A stretch of DNA of 64,000 nucleotides from an uncultured Pseudomonadales bacterium (GTDB lineage: Bacteria > Pseudomonadota > Gammaproteobacteria > Pseudomonadales > Balneatricaceae), in contig CALSNA010000006.1 in the NCBI GenBank assembly GCA_943787595.1, positions 1-64,000 on the forward strand. The letters run 5' to 3'. Below are positions 9,482-21,555 of the stretch, piece after piece. Numbering within the stretch: the first letter of the stretch is position 1; each line of letters starts with the position of its first letter. A program made the translations under genes and the position numbers. The notes beneath the pieces are model-generated. The model was not told where the DNA came from, did no database searches, and saw nothing but the letters and a program-made list of their open reading frames with translations.

Positions 9482-10081
9482 ATGACACTGATTATCCATC
9501 GTCTAGTAGTATGTACATTACTATCGGCCGCACTTATAGGCCTTAACCGAGCACAAGCTGATGAGTGGGAAGCAGCCAGCCAGATTATTAACCAGGCATC
9601 AGTGCAAATGTTGGAACTACTGGGTTCCACGGCCAACAAAACGGAAATTTTTGCGAGTGCTCAATTGATACTGGAACCAGTAATCAGCTTCGAGACTATA
9701 TCTCGAGGGGTAATGGGTAAGTTTTTCAGACGCGCTAATGATGATCAAAAGAAACGCTTTGAAAATGTGCTCAAGCAAACATTATTACAAACCTATATAG
9801 CAGTTTTGTCAACCTACAAAATTGAAGCCTTTACTATTAACCCTAATCCTGTGAATGAAGATAAGGTTAATTATGAGCGGGTTTGGGTCAAAGTAGTGGC
9901 TGGTGGTTCAGCATTTGATATCTATTACTCCATGCGCCTAATTGACAGTCAGTGGAAACTGACCAATTTAATTATTGACGGAGTCAATCTTGGCCTGGTA
10001 TTCCGTACCCAATTTGCTAGCGCTATGAACACACACAATAGCGATATGAACCAGGTTATCGAAAAGTGGCTATCTTCCTAA
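9482..10081 (+). CDS. mlaC: Periplasmic phospholipid shuttle MlaC
   Basis: A 199-residue MlaC/Ttg2D-family protein with a signal peptide ending near AQA-DEW (about residue 26). Its family carries phospholipid through the periplasm between the MlaA-porin complex and MlaD. Typical blocks are FETISRGVMGKFFRRA, the YERVWVKVVAGGSAFDIYYS strand pair and KLTNLIIDGVNLG. It is fourth in the operon. In most relatives mlaB (a STAS-domain activator of MlaF) follows at once. Here it is missing, and ibaG comes 147 bases later. Confidence 0.93.
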   Translation: MTLIIHRLVVCTLLSAALIGLNRAQADEWEAASQIINQASVQMLELLGSTANKTEIFASAQLILEPVISFETISRGVMGKFFRRANDDQKKRFENVLKQTLLQTYIAVLSTYKIEAFTINPNPVNEDKVNYERVWVKVVAGGSAFDIYYSMRLIDSQWKLTNLIIDGVNLGLVFRTQFASAMNTHNSDMNQVIEKWLSS

Positions 10082-10228
10082 AGTCTGTTCATTAAATGGG
10101 TAGTTTGCTATTATCGGTTAGTTTTTAGAAATTCAATAAATCCACTGCTCAATTCAGCCATAATATAGCCCCGATATGTATTGATGGTCTTTTGCCCCTA
10201 CTCGGGCTTGATCAACAGGAATGTGATA

Positions 10229-10468
10229 ATGGATGCACAACAGATCAAACAGATAATAGAATCACACTTGCCAGGTAGTGAGGTATTGCCTAGTGGCGAA
10301 GGCTGTAACTTTAATGTCACTGTCGTGTCAGAAGTATTTTCTGGGATGCTGCCTGTTAAAAAACAGCAGTTGATCTACGATTGCCTGACCGAATACATCG
10401 CTGACGGGAGTATTCATGCTATTGGCATCAAGACTTATACACCACAGCAATGGGAACAAAAAGTCTGA
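10229..10468 (+). CDS. ibaG: BolA-family protein IbaG
   Basis: A 79-residue BolA-like protein. The fold is recognisable from the N-terminal helix (MDAQQIKQIIESHLPGSEV), a helix-turn-helix-like region with FSGMLPVKKQQLIYDCL, and the C-terminal IHAIGIKTYTPQQW. IbaG/YrbA proteins bind monothiol glutaredoxin with a shared [2Fe-2S] cluster and sit between mla genes and murA. The chosen ATG has AGGA 8 bases upstream and removes a 16-codon unconserved extension. The cysteine in GEGCNFNV replaces the ligand position less conserved in the family; this is an observation only. Confidence 0.9.
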   Translation: MDAQQIKQIIESHLPGSEVLPSGEGCNFNVTVVSEVFSGMLPVKKQQLIYDCLTEYIADGSIHAIGIKTYTPQQWEQKV

Positions 10469-10608
10469 GCCAAACTGACGATGCATCTGTATAACTCCTA
10501 TTCGATTTAATCTAAATCAAGCGCTTGTATTAAATCTGAGTCTTTTATTGGCAGCAGATTCAAAACATTGACCACAATTTCCCACTAATTTCCTATAAGC
10601 TTTAATAA

Positions 10609-11892
<1,284 letters not shown>

Positions 11893-11952
11893 GTCTGAGT
11901 AACTTATTAGACTGGCTATGCCTATACCCGTATATTTGAATGAACAAACATC

Positions 11953-12600
11953 ATGACAACCACCTTAACCATTGCCTTGTCAAAAGGCCGTATCCTCAAA
12001 GAAACTCTACCTTTGCTGGCCGACGCTGATATTAGACCCAGTGTTGATATAACCAATAGCCGTAAACTGTTGTTTGAAACTAATCACCCACATATCCAGT
12101 TATTGGTTATTCGTGCTACTGATGTACCAACCTATGTAGCACACGGAGCCGCTGATATTGGGGTGGCTGGTAAGGATGTTTTGCTGGAGCATGGTAGTGC
12201 TGGGCTGTATGAACCTCTGGATTTAAATATCTGTCGCTGTCGGTTGATGACTTGCGCTATGGTAGGCGCTAGACTGGGAAATCAACGTCCGCGGGTTGCA
12301 ACTAAGTTTGTTAACATCACCCGACGTTATTTTTCTAAACAAAGTCGCCAAGTCGATATTATTAAGCTATATGGTGCTATGGAACTGGCCCCTATCATGG
12401 GACTAGCAGATCAAATAGTTGACATTGTTGATACAGGTAATACCCTGCGTGCCAATGGTATGGAGCCACTTGAAACTATCGCTAACATTAGTGCTCGAAT
12501 GGTGGTGGGGGGAACAGCTATGAAACTAAAACACGCCCGTATCCAGCCTGTTATGGACAGTTTGACAGCAGCAGTAAGCCAAAGACAGCATAACAACTAA
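11953..12600 (+). CDS. hisG: ATP phosphoribosyltransferase, short form
   Basis: A 215-residue short-form HisG (HisG-S) that condenses ATP with PRPP in the first step of histidine synthesis. Conserved blocks are [34 protein letters not shown], the [20 protein letters not shown] region and [12 protein letters not shown]. The C-terminal regulatory domain of long HisG is absent, so this form is expected to need HisZ, which is not encoded in this window. It is separated from hisD by one base, so the two are coupled. Confidence 0.95.
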   Translation: MTTTLTIALSKGRILKETLPLLADADIRPSVDITNSRKLLFETNHPHIQLLVIRATDVPTYVAHGAADIGVAGKDVLLEHGSAGLYEPLDLNICRCRLMTCAMVGARLGNQRPRVATKFVNITRRYFSKQSRQVDIIKLYGAMELAPIMGLADQIVDIVDTGNTLRANGMEPLETIANISARMVVGGTAMKLKHARIQPVMDSLTAAVSQRQHNN

Positions 12601-12601
12601 T

Positions 12602-13915
12602 ATGCAGACCTTACAATTGACTCGCCTGGATGCGTCATCAGTAAATTTTGAGGCCCAGCTAAAGTGCCTACTCAGTTGGGACAGTATCTCGGATCAAGAT
12701 ATCCAGAAAACTGTGGTTGACATTATTAAGCAAATTCGCCAGCACGGCGATGATGCCTTGTTGCAGCTGACTAAACAGTTGGATCGGGTTCATTTTACAG
12801 CCATGACTGAACTGGAAATCAGTGCTGATCAGATAGCATTGGCAAAAGTTGATTTACAGCACTGCCAACTGGAAACATTGGAACAAGCAGCAACGCGGAT
12901 TCGCACTTACCACCAGCACCAACTGCAGAATTCATGGTGTTACCAAGAAACAGACGGCACCTTGCTAGGTCAACAGATTACGCCTATGGATCGAGTGGGA
13001 ATCTATGTCCCGGGTGGCAAAGCCAGTTATCCATCTTCGGTGTTAATGAGCGCCATTCCTGCCAAAGTAGCGGGCGTTAAGGAGATAATTATGGCGGTGC
13101 CTACACCCAACGGTGAAATTAATCCAATGGTATTGGCAGCTGCATCAATAGCTGGTGTAGATCGAGTTTTTGCCATGGGTGGTGCCCAAGCTATCGCAGC
13201 TTTGGCTTACGGTACTGTCACTATACCCAAGGTTGACAAAATTGTAGGGCCTGGGAATATCTACGTCACCGCAGCCAAGCGTTCAGTATTTGGCGCCTGT
13301 GGCATTGATATGATTGCTGGACCCTCAGAAATTCTGGTGCTTTGTGACGGACAGACTAACCCCGACTGGATTGCGATGGACCTCTTTGCCCAAGCCGAAC
13401 ATGACGAACATGCACAGTCTATATTGATTTGCCCCGATGTTGGTTATCTTGATCAGGTGTACGCCAGTATGGCAAAGCTATTACCAGAGATGGAGCGCCA
13501 AGATATTATTGGTACTGCTCTGCGGCAACGCGGTGCTCTGATCGCAGTGACTGATATGCAACAAGGACTCGAACTGATTAATCGGATTGCACCAGAACAT
13601 CTGGAGCTTTCAGTGGGAGACCCGCAGGCGTTGTTACCCGGCATCCGTCATGCTGGAGCAATTTTTATGGGACGTCATACGGCTGAAGCTTTAGGGGATT
13701 ATTGTGCTGGGCCCAGCCACGTGCTGCCAACTTCTGGGACCGCTCGTTTTTCATCACCACTGGGTGTGTATGACTTCCAGAAGAGATCTTCACTAATGAT
13801 GTTTTCTGCGACAGGCGCAGACAGGATGGGTAAAGTAACATCAGTTCTAGCAAGAACAGAGGGTTTGACAGCGCATGCTCGCTCAGCAGAATATCGTATA
13901 AAAAAGTCAGATTAA
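12602..13915 (+). CDS. hisD: Histidinol dehydrogenase
   Basis: A 437-residue zinc enzyme that oxidises L-histidinol to L-histidine in two NAD-dependent steps. Diagnostic stretches are [18 protein letters not shown], the [17 protein letters not shown] block, [11 protein letters not shown] and the [12 protein letters not shown] segment. The catalytic Glu/His pair lies in RIAPEHLEL, and zinc ligands are in the C-terminal [15 protein letters not shown] region. Length is standard. hisC, which usually follows, is absent. The gene instead meets cmoB tail to tail with a four-base overlap. Confidence 0.97.
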   Translation: MQTLQLTRLDASSVNFEAQLKCLLSWDSISDQDIQKTVVDIIKQIRQHGDDALLQLTKQLDRVHFTAMTELEISADQIALAKVDLQHCQLETLEQAATRIRTYHQHQLQNSWCYQETDGTLLGQQITPMDRVGIYVPGGKASYPSSVLMSAIPAKVAGVKEIIMAVPTPNGEINPMVLAAASIAGVDRVFAMGGAQAIAALAYGTVTIPKVDKIVGPGNIYVTAAKRSVFGACGIDMIAGPSEILVLCDGQTNPDWIAMDLFAQAEHDEHAQSILICPDVGYLDQVYASMAKLLPEMERQDIIGTALRQRGALIAVTDMQQGLELINRIAPEHLELSVGDPQALLPGIRHAGAIFMGRHTAEALGDYCAGPSHVLPTSGTARFSSPLGVYDFQKRSSLMMFSATGADRMGKVTSVLARTEGLTAHARSAEYRIKKSD

Positions 13916-14892
13916 CCGGGCTTAATACCAATCGCAATTGCCCGGCGCGGAGCTGGGTAACCTTCTGAGGTCATATTTTTATTATCTGGATGCAAAAATT
14001 GTGGCAAAGAATGAAACGGCATCCATTCGGTAGATCTCTGCTCACATATTTGGGTTTGGTTAATGTCTACAATTCTGACATTCACAAGTCCCAAGCGCCG
14101 GAGCATATTCTCCAGCGCTATCGGACTTGGCAAGAACCAAACATTAGCCATACTGGCATAACGGTCGCCAGGGATCAATATGGTATCATCGGTGCCCGGC
14201 ACAACTAGTGTTTCTAACACCAGTTCACCGCCAGGGCGCAAAAAACTAAGTAATTCAGAAATATGGTTAAGAGGGGCACGGCGGTGGTAAAGTACCCCCA
14301 GTGAAAAAACACTGTCAAAATAATTAAAAGGAGGCAGGTGTTCGCTACACAGAGGCAACATATGGGCATTGTTGGCTGGAAGTAAATTCTGTATCGCTTG
14401 GAATTGATACAAAAATAGACGATTTGGGTCAATGCCCAACGCGGAGGTTGCACCATCTCCAAGCATGCGGTATAGAAAATAGCCATTGCCAGTGCCAACA
14501 TCCAAAACTCGGCGGCCTTGCAACGGAGTGATATGTAATTGTAAACGGCGCCATTTCCAATCTGACTGCCATTCACTATCAATCCTCACGCCCAGTAGAT
14601 TCCATGGACCTTTACGCCAAGGTGTCAATGCCTTCAGATTGTATTTGAACGAGTCCAGATCTATTTTTGCTAAAGTGGTCACGCTGATCGAATTTTGGTC
14701 AAAGCAATAGTGACTATTGTCCAATTTAGGTAACAGTTCAAGTACATGATTCCACTGTGTAGTTCGACCATGGCTGGATTGCTCGTAATGTTGGGCCAAT
14801 GCCTGATGTAAAGCAGGATGAAATGTTGCCAAATCAGTGTTTCTGGTAGCTGTAAAAAAGTGTTCCAACTTAATTGGACAATTAGTAAACAT
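13912..14892 (-). CDS. cmoB: tRNA U34 carboxymethyltransferase CmoB
   Basis: A 326-residue SAM-fold enzyme. CmoB transfers the carboxymethyl group of carboxy-SAM to 5-hydroxyuridine-34 of tRNA, giving uridine-5-oxyacetate for wobble decoding. The methyltransferase motif I is [18 protein letters not shown] near residue 126. Family signatures are [32 protein letters not shown] and [20 protein letters not shown]. cmoA, the carboxy-SAM synthase, normally lies just upstream; the 311 bases upstream hold no such gene. Its 3' end overlaps hisD by four bases on opposite strands. Confidence 0.94.
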   Translation of the reverse strand: MFTNCPIKLEHFFTATRNTDLATFHPALHQALAQHYEQSSHGRTTQWNHVLELLPKLDNSHYCFDQNSISVTTLAKIDLDSFKYNLKALTPWRKGPWNLLGVRIDSEWQSDWKWRRLQLHITPLQGRRVLDVGTGNGYFLYRMLGDGATSALGIDPNRLFLYQFQAIQNLLPANNAHMLPLCSEHLPPFNYFDSVFSLGVLYHRRAPLNHISELLSFLRPGGELVLETLVVPGTDDTILIPGDRYASMANVWFLPSPIALENMLRRLGLVNVRIVDINQTQICEQRSTEWMPFHSLPQFLHPDNKNMTSEGYPAPRRAIAIGIKPG

Positions 14893-15203
14893 ATCAACCT
14901 AATGCTCTTCGGATGCAGGCATGGCTGCTTCGACTGGTTTAAAGATAGCCATGACATTGGCTATCTGAATATTTAGACTGTTTCATGCCGAATTGGCTGC
15001 GTTTATGTTACGAAAAAATCCTACTTTTGGGGTCAATTAAATTTCGGAGGGGATGGCCTATAGGCTGTTACACATTTGAAGGAAAAACTATTATCAATCT
15101 GGATAACTCATTGCAATAGTGACAAACATACAGTTATAAGTAGAAAACTACTGTGCTAAGAATTTAGCTTAGTGATAAGCTTTTAACCGTTTAAAAGAAT
15201 AAA

Positions 15204-16214
15204 TCAACCTTGGGCTAGTAATTCCCGTAAATCGATAATGGCAGCATGGGCGCGCGATATGTAAGAAGCCATGACTAGAGAGTGATTAGCCACGAGTCCA
15301 AAACCACTACCATTAAGAATAATTGGACTCCAGATTGCTGTTTGAGTTGTTTCCAGCTCGCGAATAATTTGCCGCAGGCTAACCAAAGCGTTCTTCTTTT
15401 GCAGCACATCAGAAAAATCAATTTCGACCGCACGCAGTATTTGGACCAATGCCCAGCTGGCACCGCGAGCTTCATAAAAAACATCATCTATCTGATACCA
15501 GGGTGTCTTGATCTCCATCTCAACGGCATTAGCTGTAGTTTGGGTCGCCGCTGTATCGCCTGCTAGGTCAGTATTCAGTCGTTTTTGTCCGACGCTAGCG
15601 GTTAAACGCTGGGATAGGCTACCCAAGCGCGTTTCGACATCACCTAACCAATGTGTTAAGTTATCAGCTCGAGCGTAGAATTGAGCTTCTGGACTAGCAG
15701 TCTGAGTCAGACGCTCTAAATAACTTTGCAAGGATTTAATGCCTGTGAGGTATTCCCCTTCAGAAGATGGAAGCATCCAACTGGTACTGTCAAAATTAAA
15801 CTGTGGCTCAGCAGTGGCCAAATCAGAATCTTCAGTGGACTGAGATTGAGAGCGGCTGAAATCCTTACGTAGAGCACGAGCTAAGTCGCGCACCTGAATT
15901 AGTACACCAAGTTCCCAGTTTTGCATATTATCTAGCCAGATACCAGGAGGAGCTATGTCATTGCGCAATAGCCCTCCTGGCTTATCTAATAGTGTACTGG
16001 CCACCTGTAACAGAGTGGTGGTGATGGTAGTGCCGGTAAATTCTGGTGTTGTCGCTATAGTGGTTGATTCAGGCTCAATACTCCAAGACAGCCCTATTGC
16101 AAGAACCAGAAATAAGTAGCCTACAACGATACCTGCCAGCAACCGACTACCCAATTTATATTGCCAATTCGACACTACAGCGCGTTTAAATGCTGTGCAG
16201 TATTGCTGAAGCAT
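15204..16214 (-). CDS. DUF2333 family inner-membrane protein
   Basis: A 336-residue protein with one N-terminal transmembrane helix (LLAGIVVGYLFLVLAIGLSW) and a large predicted periplasmic helical domain. It matches, from memory of the family, the DUF2333 proteins of Pseudomonas and Cellvibrio relatives. Typical stretches are LLDKPGGLLRNDIAPPGIWL, QVRDLARALRKDFSRSQSQS, QFYARADNLTHWLGDVETRL and SLRQIIRELETTQTAIWSPI. Function is unknown. It stands alone on the minus strand between cmoB and accB. The poly-helical C-terminus ends in RAHAAIIDLRELLAQG. Confidence 0.82.
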   Translation of the reverse strand: MLQQYCTAFKRAVVSNWQYKLGSRLLAGIVVGYLFLVLAIGLSWSIEPESTTIATTPEFTGTTITTTLLQVASTLLDKPGGLLRNDIAPPGIWLDNMQNWELGVLIQVRDLARALRKDFSRSQSQSTEDSDLATAEPQFNFDSTSWMLPSSEGEYLTGIKSLQSYLERLTQTASPEAQFYARADNLTHWLGDVETRLGSLSQRLTASVGQKRLNTDLAGDTAATQTTANAVEMEIKTPWYQIDDVFYEARGASWALVQILRAVEIDFSDVLQKKNALVSLRQIIRELETTQTAIWSPIILNGSGFGLVANHSLVMASYISRAHAAIIDLRELLAQG

Positions 16215-16837
16215 ATTGGAATCCTTGTAAGTTGAACCTTTTTAATCATTGAGGAAGAACTGCAATATAACCACATGCAGTGGTATCACATCAAATACGG
16301 GCGCAATATTTGTTATATTGCAGAGCCTCTTTAAGCCACCTGAGACTAAGAATCGAAGATTACTGATATCAGGTTAGCTAGAACATCATAACAGTGGGTC
16401 AAACAAGTGCTAGAGACAACTGAATGAAATTTATTGACTAATAAATGTTGTGGGCAACTACGTCAATTGTCTTTAAAATGCAAATATCTCCGTACAACTG
16501 GACATGCGCCATAGTTTTCGGCACACTATTCAAAATAATGCTGATTTATCTACCATGGTGTTTAGTAGGGAGCAAGTAACTAGCCTTTGGTTGGTCTGGC
16601 ATCTTCACATTAAACTTTATGCAGTGGGCAGTGTACGAAGAGTTCAATACAAATTGTATATTTTTGACTTGCATTGAACTACTGATAAGTCTTATAACAT
16701 TTCACACGTGATTAATAAAGTTTTAAATGGTTCAGCACAAAGCAATTATACAGATTGTGATAACTGATAACCTATTGTTGTTGTCGCGTTAAGTATTATG
16801 GTATTGGTCCAGAATTAACTTTATACAGAGAACCAAA
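16215..16837. other. Intergenic region upstream of accB
   Basis: About 620 bases with no convincing gene. In related genomes aroQ commonly precedes accB; no aroQ remnant is visible. The region is AT-rich and probably holds the divergent promoters of the DUF2333 gene and accBC. Confidence 0.5.
16669..16698 (+). promoter_or_regulatory. Candidate sigma-70 promoter for accBC
   Basis: TTGCAT and TATAAC are separated by 18 bases, about 140 bases upstream of the accB start. This is the best match to a housekeeping promoter that I see in the gap. It is weak evidence, because AT-rich DNA throws up such pairs by chance. Confidence 0.35.
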
Positions 16838-17281
16838 ATGGATATTCGAAAAGTAAAAAAGCTCATTGAATTACTGGAAGAATCAGATATTCATGAAATT
16901 GAAATCAAGGAAGGCGAAGAATCTGTACGTATTAGCCGTGCCTCATCGGTAGCTACCCCTGTAGCAACACCGCCGATTGTAAACAAACCACAGCCAGTGC
17001 CGGCAGTCGCTACAACCGTATCACCAGAGTCAAATAAATCACATTCCGGGCACCAATTGTTATCTCCTATGGTTGGAACCTTTTACAGAGCATCTTCGCC
17101 CGATGCTACAAACTTCGTTGAAGTAGGTCAGAACGTTAAAATTGGCGATGTGTTATGTATTGTTGAAGCCATGAAGATGATGAACCAAATTGAATCAGAC
17201 AAAGCCGGTATCATTGAAGCCATATTGATTAAAGATGGCGATGTAGTAGAGTTTGATCAGCCTCTATTTGTGATTGCTTAA
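16838..17281 (+). CDS. accB: Biotin carboxyl carrier protein of acetyl-CoA carboxylase
   Basis: A 147-residue BCCP. The N-terminal segment [20 protein letters not shown] is typical. A proline/alanine-rich linker (about residues 45-75) precedes the biotinyl domain, whose biotinylated lysine lies in EAMKMMN near the C-terminus. It carries the carboxyl group from biotin carboxylase to the carboxyltransferase in malonyl-CoA synthesis. accC follows after 15 bases. accA and accD are not in this window. Confidence 0.97.
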   Translation: MDIRKVKKLIELLEESDIHEIEIKEGEESVRISRASSVATPVATPPIVNKPQPVPAVATTVSPESNKSHSGHQLLSPMVGTFYRASSPDATNFVEVGQNVKIGDVLCIVEAMKMMNQIESDKAGIIEAILIKDGDVVEFDQPLFVIA

Positions 17282-17296
17282 ATCAGGGACGCCACC

Positions 17297-18637
17297 ATGT
17301 TGGAAAAAATTGTCATCGCTAACCGCGGCGAAATTGCCCTGAGAATCCTGCGTGCTTGCAAGGAACTGGGTATTAAAACTGTGGCAGTATATTCTAGGGT
17401 AGACCGGGATCTGATGCACGTTCGTCTGGCCGATGAAGCAGTTTGTATTGGTCCCAACCCATCCACTGAGAGCTATCTGAATATACCGCGTATTATTAGT
17501 GCTGCCGAGGTTACTGGTGCTTGCGCCATTCATCCTGGCTATGGATTTTTAGCTGAAAATGCAAATTTCGCAGAAATGGTCGAAAATAGTGGCTTCACCT
17601 TTATTGGTCCCAGCGCTGATGTGATTCGCACTATGGGAGATAAAGTTGCAGCCATCCAGACTATGCAAAAATCCGGTGTCCCCACAGTACCCGGCTCAAA
17701 TGGTCCCTTGGATGAAAACCATGAACGTACCCTGCACATTGCTCATGAAATTGGCTATCCAGTGATTATAAAAGCATCAGCCGGTGGAGGTGGGCGTGGC
17801 ATGCGAGTAGTACACTGTGAGACAGCTTTATTGAGCGCTATTGAAATAACCCAGACTGAAGCGAAAGCAGCATTTGGTGATGGCACAGTGTACATGGAAA
17901 AATTCCTACAAAATCCTCGTCATGTCGAAGTCCAGGTGTTAGCTGATGGTCAGGGCCAGGCTATTCATCTGCATGATCGTGATTGTTCCATGCAACGCCG
18001 TCACCAAAAAGTGGTTGAGGAAGCACCAGCCCCACATATTGATGCACAAGCACGTGCTAACGTGCTTAAGAGCTGTACTGACGCCTGCCTGTCACTTGGT
18101 TACAGAAGTGCAGGTACCTTTGAATTCTTGTATGAGTATGGTCACTTCTACTTTATCGAGATGAATACCAGAGTGCAGGTAGAACACCCAGTAAGCGAAA
18201 TGATCACCGGTATTGATATCATTAAGCAACAGTTGTTGATTGCCAGCGGCCAGCCTCTAGCTATTATGCAGAATGATGTGCAAATCAGGGGTCACGCATT
18301 TGAATGCCGTATCAATGCGGAAGATCCCAAATCGTTCCTGCCTTGCCCCGGCCAGGTCACTCAATTTCATGCTCCTGGAGGTCTTGGCGTACGGGTGGAT
18401 TCACATCTTTACAGTGGTTATTGTATTCCTCCTTACTACGACTCCATGATTGCCAAACTGATTACTGTAGCAGATACTCGTGAACAAGCTCTAAACCGCA
18501 TGCGTGTGGCTTTGGATGAAATGATTATTGACGGTATTCGTACCAATATTACCTTGCAAAGGGATATTGTGTGTGATGCTAAATTTGCTGCTGGAGGTGT
18601 TAACATTCACTATCTTGAAGAAAAATTAGGAATCTAG
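17297..18637 (+). CDS. accC: Biotin carboxylase subunit of acetyl-CoA carboxylase
   Basis: A 446-residue ATP-grasp enzyme that carboxylates the biotin of AccB with bicarbonate and ATP. The start [20 protein letters not shown] is nearly invariant. The glycine-rich ATP loop is [12 protein letters not shown]. Other conserved blocks are [40 protein letters not shown] and the CRINAEDP region. Length equals typical AccC. It is cotranscribed with accB. prmA, which often follows, is absent. Confidence 0.98.
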   Translation: MLEKIVIANRGEIALRILRACKELGIKTVAVYSRVDRDLMHVRLADEAVCIGPNPSTESYLNIPRIISAAEVTGACAIHPGYGFLAENANFAEMVENSGFTFIGPSADVIRTMGDKVAAIQTMQKSGVPTVPGSNGPLDENHERTLHIAHEIGYPVIIKASAGGGGRGMRVVHCETALLSAIEITQTEAKAAFGDGTVYMEKFLQNPRHVEVQVLADGQGQAIHLHDRDCSMQRRHQKVVEEAPAPHIDAQARANVLKSCTDACLSLGYRSAGTFEFLYEYGHFYFIEMNTRVQVEHPVSEMITGIDIIKQQLLIASGQPLAIMQNDVQIRGHAFECRINAEDPKSFLPCPGQVTQFHAPGGLGVRVDSHLYSGYCIPPYYDSMIAKLITVADTREQALNRMRVALDEMIIDGIRTNITLQRDIVCDAKFAAGGVNIHYLEEKLGI

Positions 18638-18810
18638 TTCAGCTACGCTATTGCTAAAAATCGGCTTGAGCAGCAAACCATGCAATCTTTACACAAAATG
18701 AATGCCCACATATACTCAACTTTGTTATTTTTAGATAATTAAACAAATTAGTTGTTCAGCCTCTATATTTCCATTAATATCGCGCTAGTTTATGAGGCAG
18801 TTTTGTATGA

Positions 18811-19586
<776 letters not shown>

Positions 19587-20187
19587 AAGCCCAAACGACA
19601 TCGTTGTTGAAACGTCCAGAAATTTTATTCTAATCACCGTACTACAGCGCTGTTTTGACAAAGCCACAATAGCTTGAGTTGTTGTCAGCTTGCGTTGGAG
19701 CAAAAGTGACACAGATAAGGCTTCCATATCGGTGATTGTATAGTTCAGCCCCTAATGAAAAAGCTGACCTCGATCATTACAAAATATACCGCTTACCAGA
19801 TAGCCAAAAAATACAAGTATAGTGACACATGGCTTGATCAGTATCCTAGAATACGTAAAGGTATACATGGCACCATGCAACTGCTGAACGTCGCCTTGGT
19901 AGCTTAAAGCATGACTGGATTTCACAAGCGCCAAAGCGGACTAGCGAACGTATGCTAAAAGATACCTCCACTTAGATGGGATACGCCAGCGCAGTAAAGT
20001 GCTGTTCATGCCACAAACATAGATTCCTTGTTGAATATCAAGATGCCCTAGGCCAAGCCGGCTATATTTGAAAGCTGATAACGGCTCCTATCTTGGCAGA
20101 ATGATTTCTAATACTAGTTTTTTGTATCTTGAATTGAATCCAGTCCATTGTGAAAATATAAAAATTGATGCATGGATCATTGATTAA
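19587..20187. other. Gene-free, apparently decayed region
   Basis: About 600 bases without a recognised gene. A 47-codon plus frame begins near 19755 (MKKLTSIITKYTAYQIAKKY) but has no family match that I know. In relatives mutM commonly follows the ferredoxin gene; no MPELPEVE-like start is visible on either strand. Confidence 0.45.
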
Positions 20188-20847
20188 ATGGAGTCAATCT
20201 TTACTATTTATGAGACTACAGTAAGATATCTATGGATCATGTTTGCTACACTGATGCCAACTGCTCTGCAAGTGTTACAGGCTGATAATGTAAGGTCAAG
20301 GGGATACACTATTGTGCAGTCGCGGCCTCAGGAGCATGATTATCAGTGGTCTTACATCATTAGAGTTCCTGAGCGTGTTCAGGGTAAGATGCCTGTAGTT
20401 TTCTTTCTTCACGGTAACAGTGGCAGCGCAGAAGAAGCATTAAATTCATCTATTGATCGCAACAAGAGCATAGCAGACCGATATATCCTTGTGTTTCCAG
20501 ATGGATATCAGCATAGCTGGAATATCATCTCTGAGCTGCCCAAAGCAGATGATCGAGGTTTTATTGAAGCAATCATAATACAACCGGCAAGTTATGATAA
20601 TGTTCAGGATGAACTTGCAGCCAATTTATTCCGTCTAACTCAAACAGAGCTAAAGCTAAAAAACGAATCCATTCAAGGCCAAAGGGCTGCTGAGACCATA
20701 GCAAGTAAGGTAGGACAAAGAGTAAGAAAAGCAATGCTTGATATTAGTGGGGTTAAGCCAGAGGACATGCCCTTGCATGAAGATATTAACAAGGTTAAAA
20801 CTTCACTGAAACAAACACATAGAGGATTAAAGAAGATAGATGATTAA
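20188..20847 (+). pseudogene. Chimeric ORF: truncated LpqC-type esterase fused to DinD C-terminus
   Basis: A 219-codon open frame that looks like two unrelated genes joined. Residues about 35-130 resemble the N-terminal half of polyhydroxybutyrate-depolymerase/feruloyl-esterase (LpqC-like) proteins: MPVVFFLHGNSGSAEEAL, YILVFPDGYQHSWNI and the DDRGFIEAI segment. The chain stops before the expected GxSxG nucleophile. From about residue 140 it matches the C-terminal part of DNA-damage-inducible DinD: ELAANLFRLTQTELKLKNE, IQGQRAAETIASKVGQRVRK and the PEDMPLHEDI segment. The junction is near 20590-20605. With no catalytic serine and only a DinD tail, function is doubtful. The frame is nevertheless uninterrupted and ends 50-odd bases before a clear terminator. 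Confidence 0.6.
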
Positions 20848-20903
20848 TTATGGTAGCTCTCTCTAAAATCAAGTGCAATAGCCACCTTTGTATCGCTGAT
20901 GTA

Positions 20904-20925
20904 ACCCGCCTGACGCGGGTTTTTT
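20904..20925 (+). terminator. Rho-independent terminator
   Basis: The inverted arms ACCCGC and GCGGGT are separated by CTGAC and followed by a run of six T. It lies 57 bases after the chimeric ORF and 40 bases before the Sel1-repeat gene. Nearly the same hairpin recurs at 63874-63894. Confidence 0.8.
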
Positions 20926-20964
20926 ACTGTTGGTGGTTTTACCAGAAAGACAAAAGCAGGTTAA

Positions 20965-21456
20965 ATGATGGGTATGAAAAAAATAATCATCATTCCTTTA
21001 CTGCTGGCCTCATTGATCACCCCCATTAGTTGGCGGGGCGATTTTGATAAGGGCCTTGCTGCTGCCCTACGTGGTGACTACGCAACTGCCTTAAATGAAT
21101 GGATGCCTTTAGCTAAGCAAGGTGATGTCAGAGCACAGTTTAATCTGGGTTTGATGTACTATAACGGAACAGGTATTACTCAAAACTATAAGACAGCAAT
21201 GAAATGGTACACACTCGCTGCTGAACAGGGTCATGCCAGAGCACAGAACAATCTGAGTGTTGTGTACCTCCAAGGAGAGGGTGTTACAGAAAATTATATT
21301 AAGGCCCACATGTGGGCAAATATTGCTCGGTATAATGGATCTGAAAATACCAAAGAACTTATAGAAACCTTAGTTGAAAGAATGACTCAAGAACAAATTG
21401 CAAAGGCGCAAGACCTTGCTCAAGAATGTGTTGAGAAAGCCTATAAAGGGTGTTGA
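20965..21456 (+). CDS. Secreted or periplasmic Sel1-repeat protein
   Basis: A 163-residue protein with an N-terminal hydrophobic segment (KKIIIIPLLLASLITPISW), probably a signal peptide. Two Sel1-like (TPR-type) repeats follow at about residues 50-120: AKQGDVRAQFNLGLMYYNGT and AEQGHARAQNNLSVVYLQGE, each with YxxAxxWxxLA helices. The C-terminal tail has two cysteines (QECVEKAYKGC). Sel1 proteins act as scaffolds; the partner is unknown. Three near-adjacent ATG codons make the exact start uncertain. It lies between a terminator and the left copy of the long inverted repeat. Confidence 0.75.
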   Translation: MMGMKKIIIIPLLLASLITPISWRGDFDKGLAAALRGDYATALNEWMPLAKQGDVRAQFNLGLMYYNGTGITQNYKTAMKWYTLAAEQGHARAQNNLSVVYLQGEGVTENYIKAHMWANIARYNGSENTKELIETLVERMTQEQIAKAQDLAQECVEKAYKGC

Positions 21457-21555
21457 TTACATAGATCAACTCAGCACATTGGCATCTTTCATCACGACCC
21501 AGCACAACTCACACTGACCATTCTGGTCGCACTTCCCTCTAATTCCTTATACCCG

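Noticed and set aside
14900-14950. Short minus-strand frame upstream of cmoB as a cmoA remnant
   Set aside because: The 17-codon frame (MAIFKPVEAAMPASEEH) does not match the CmoA C-terminus.
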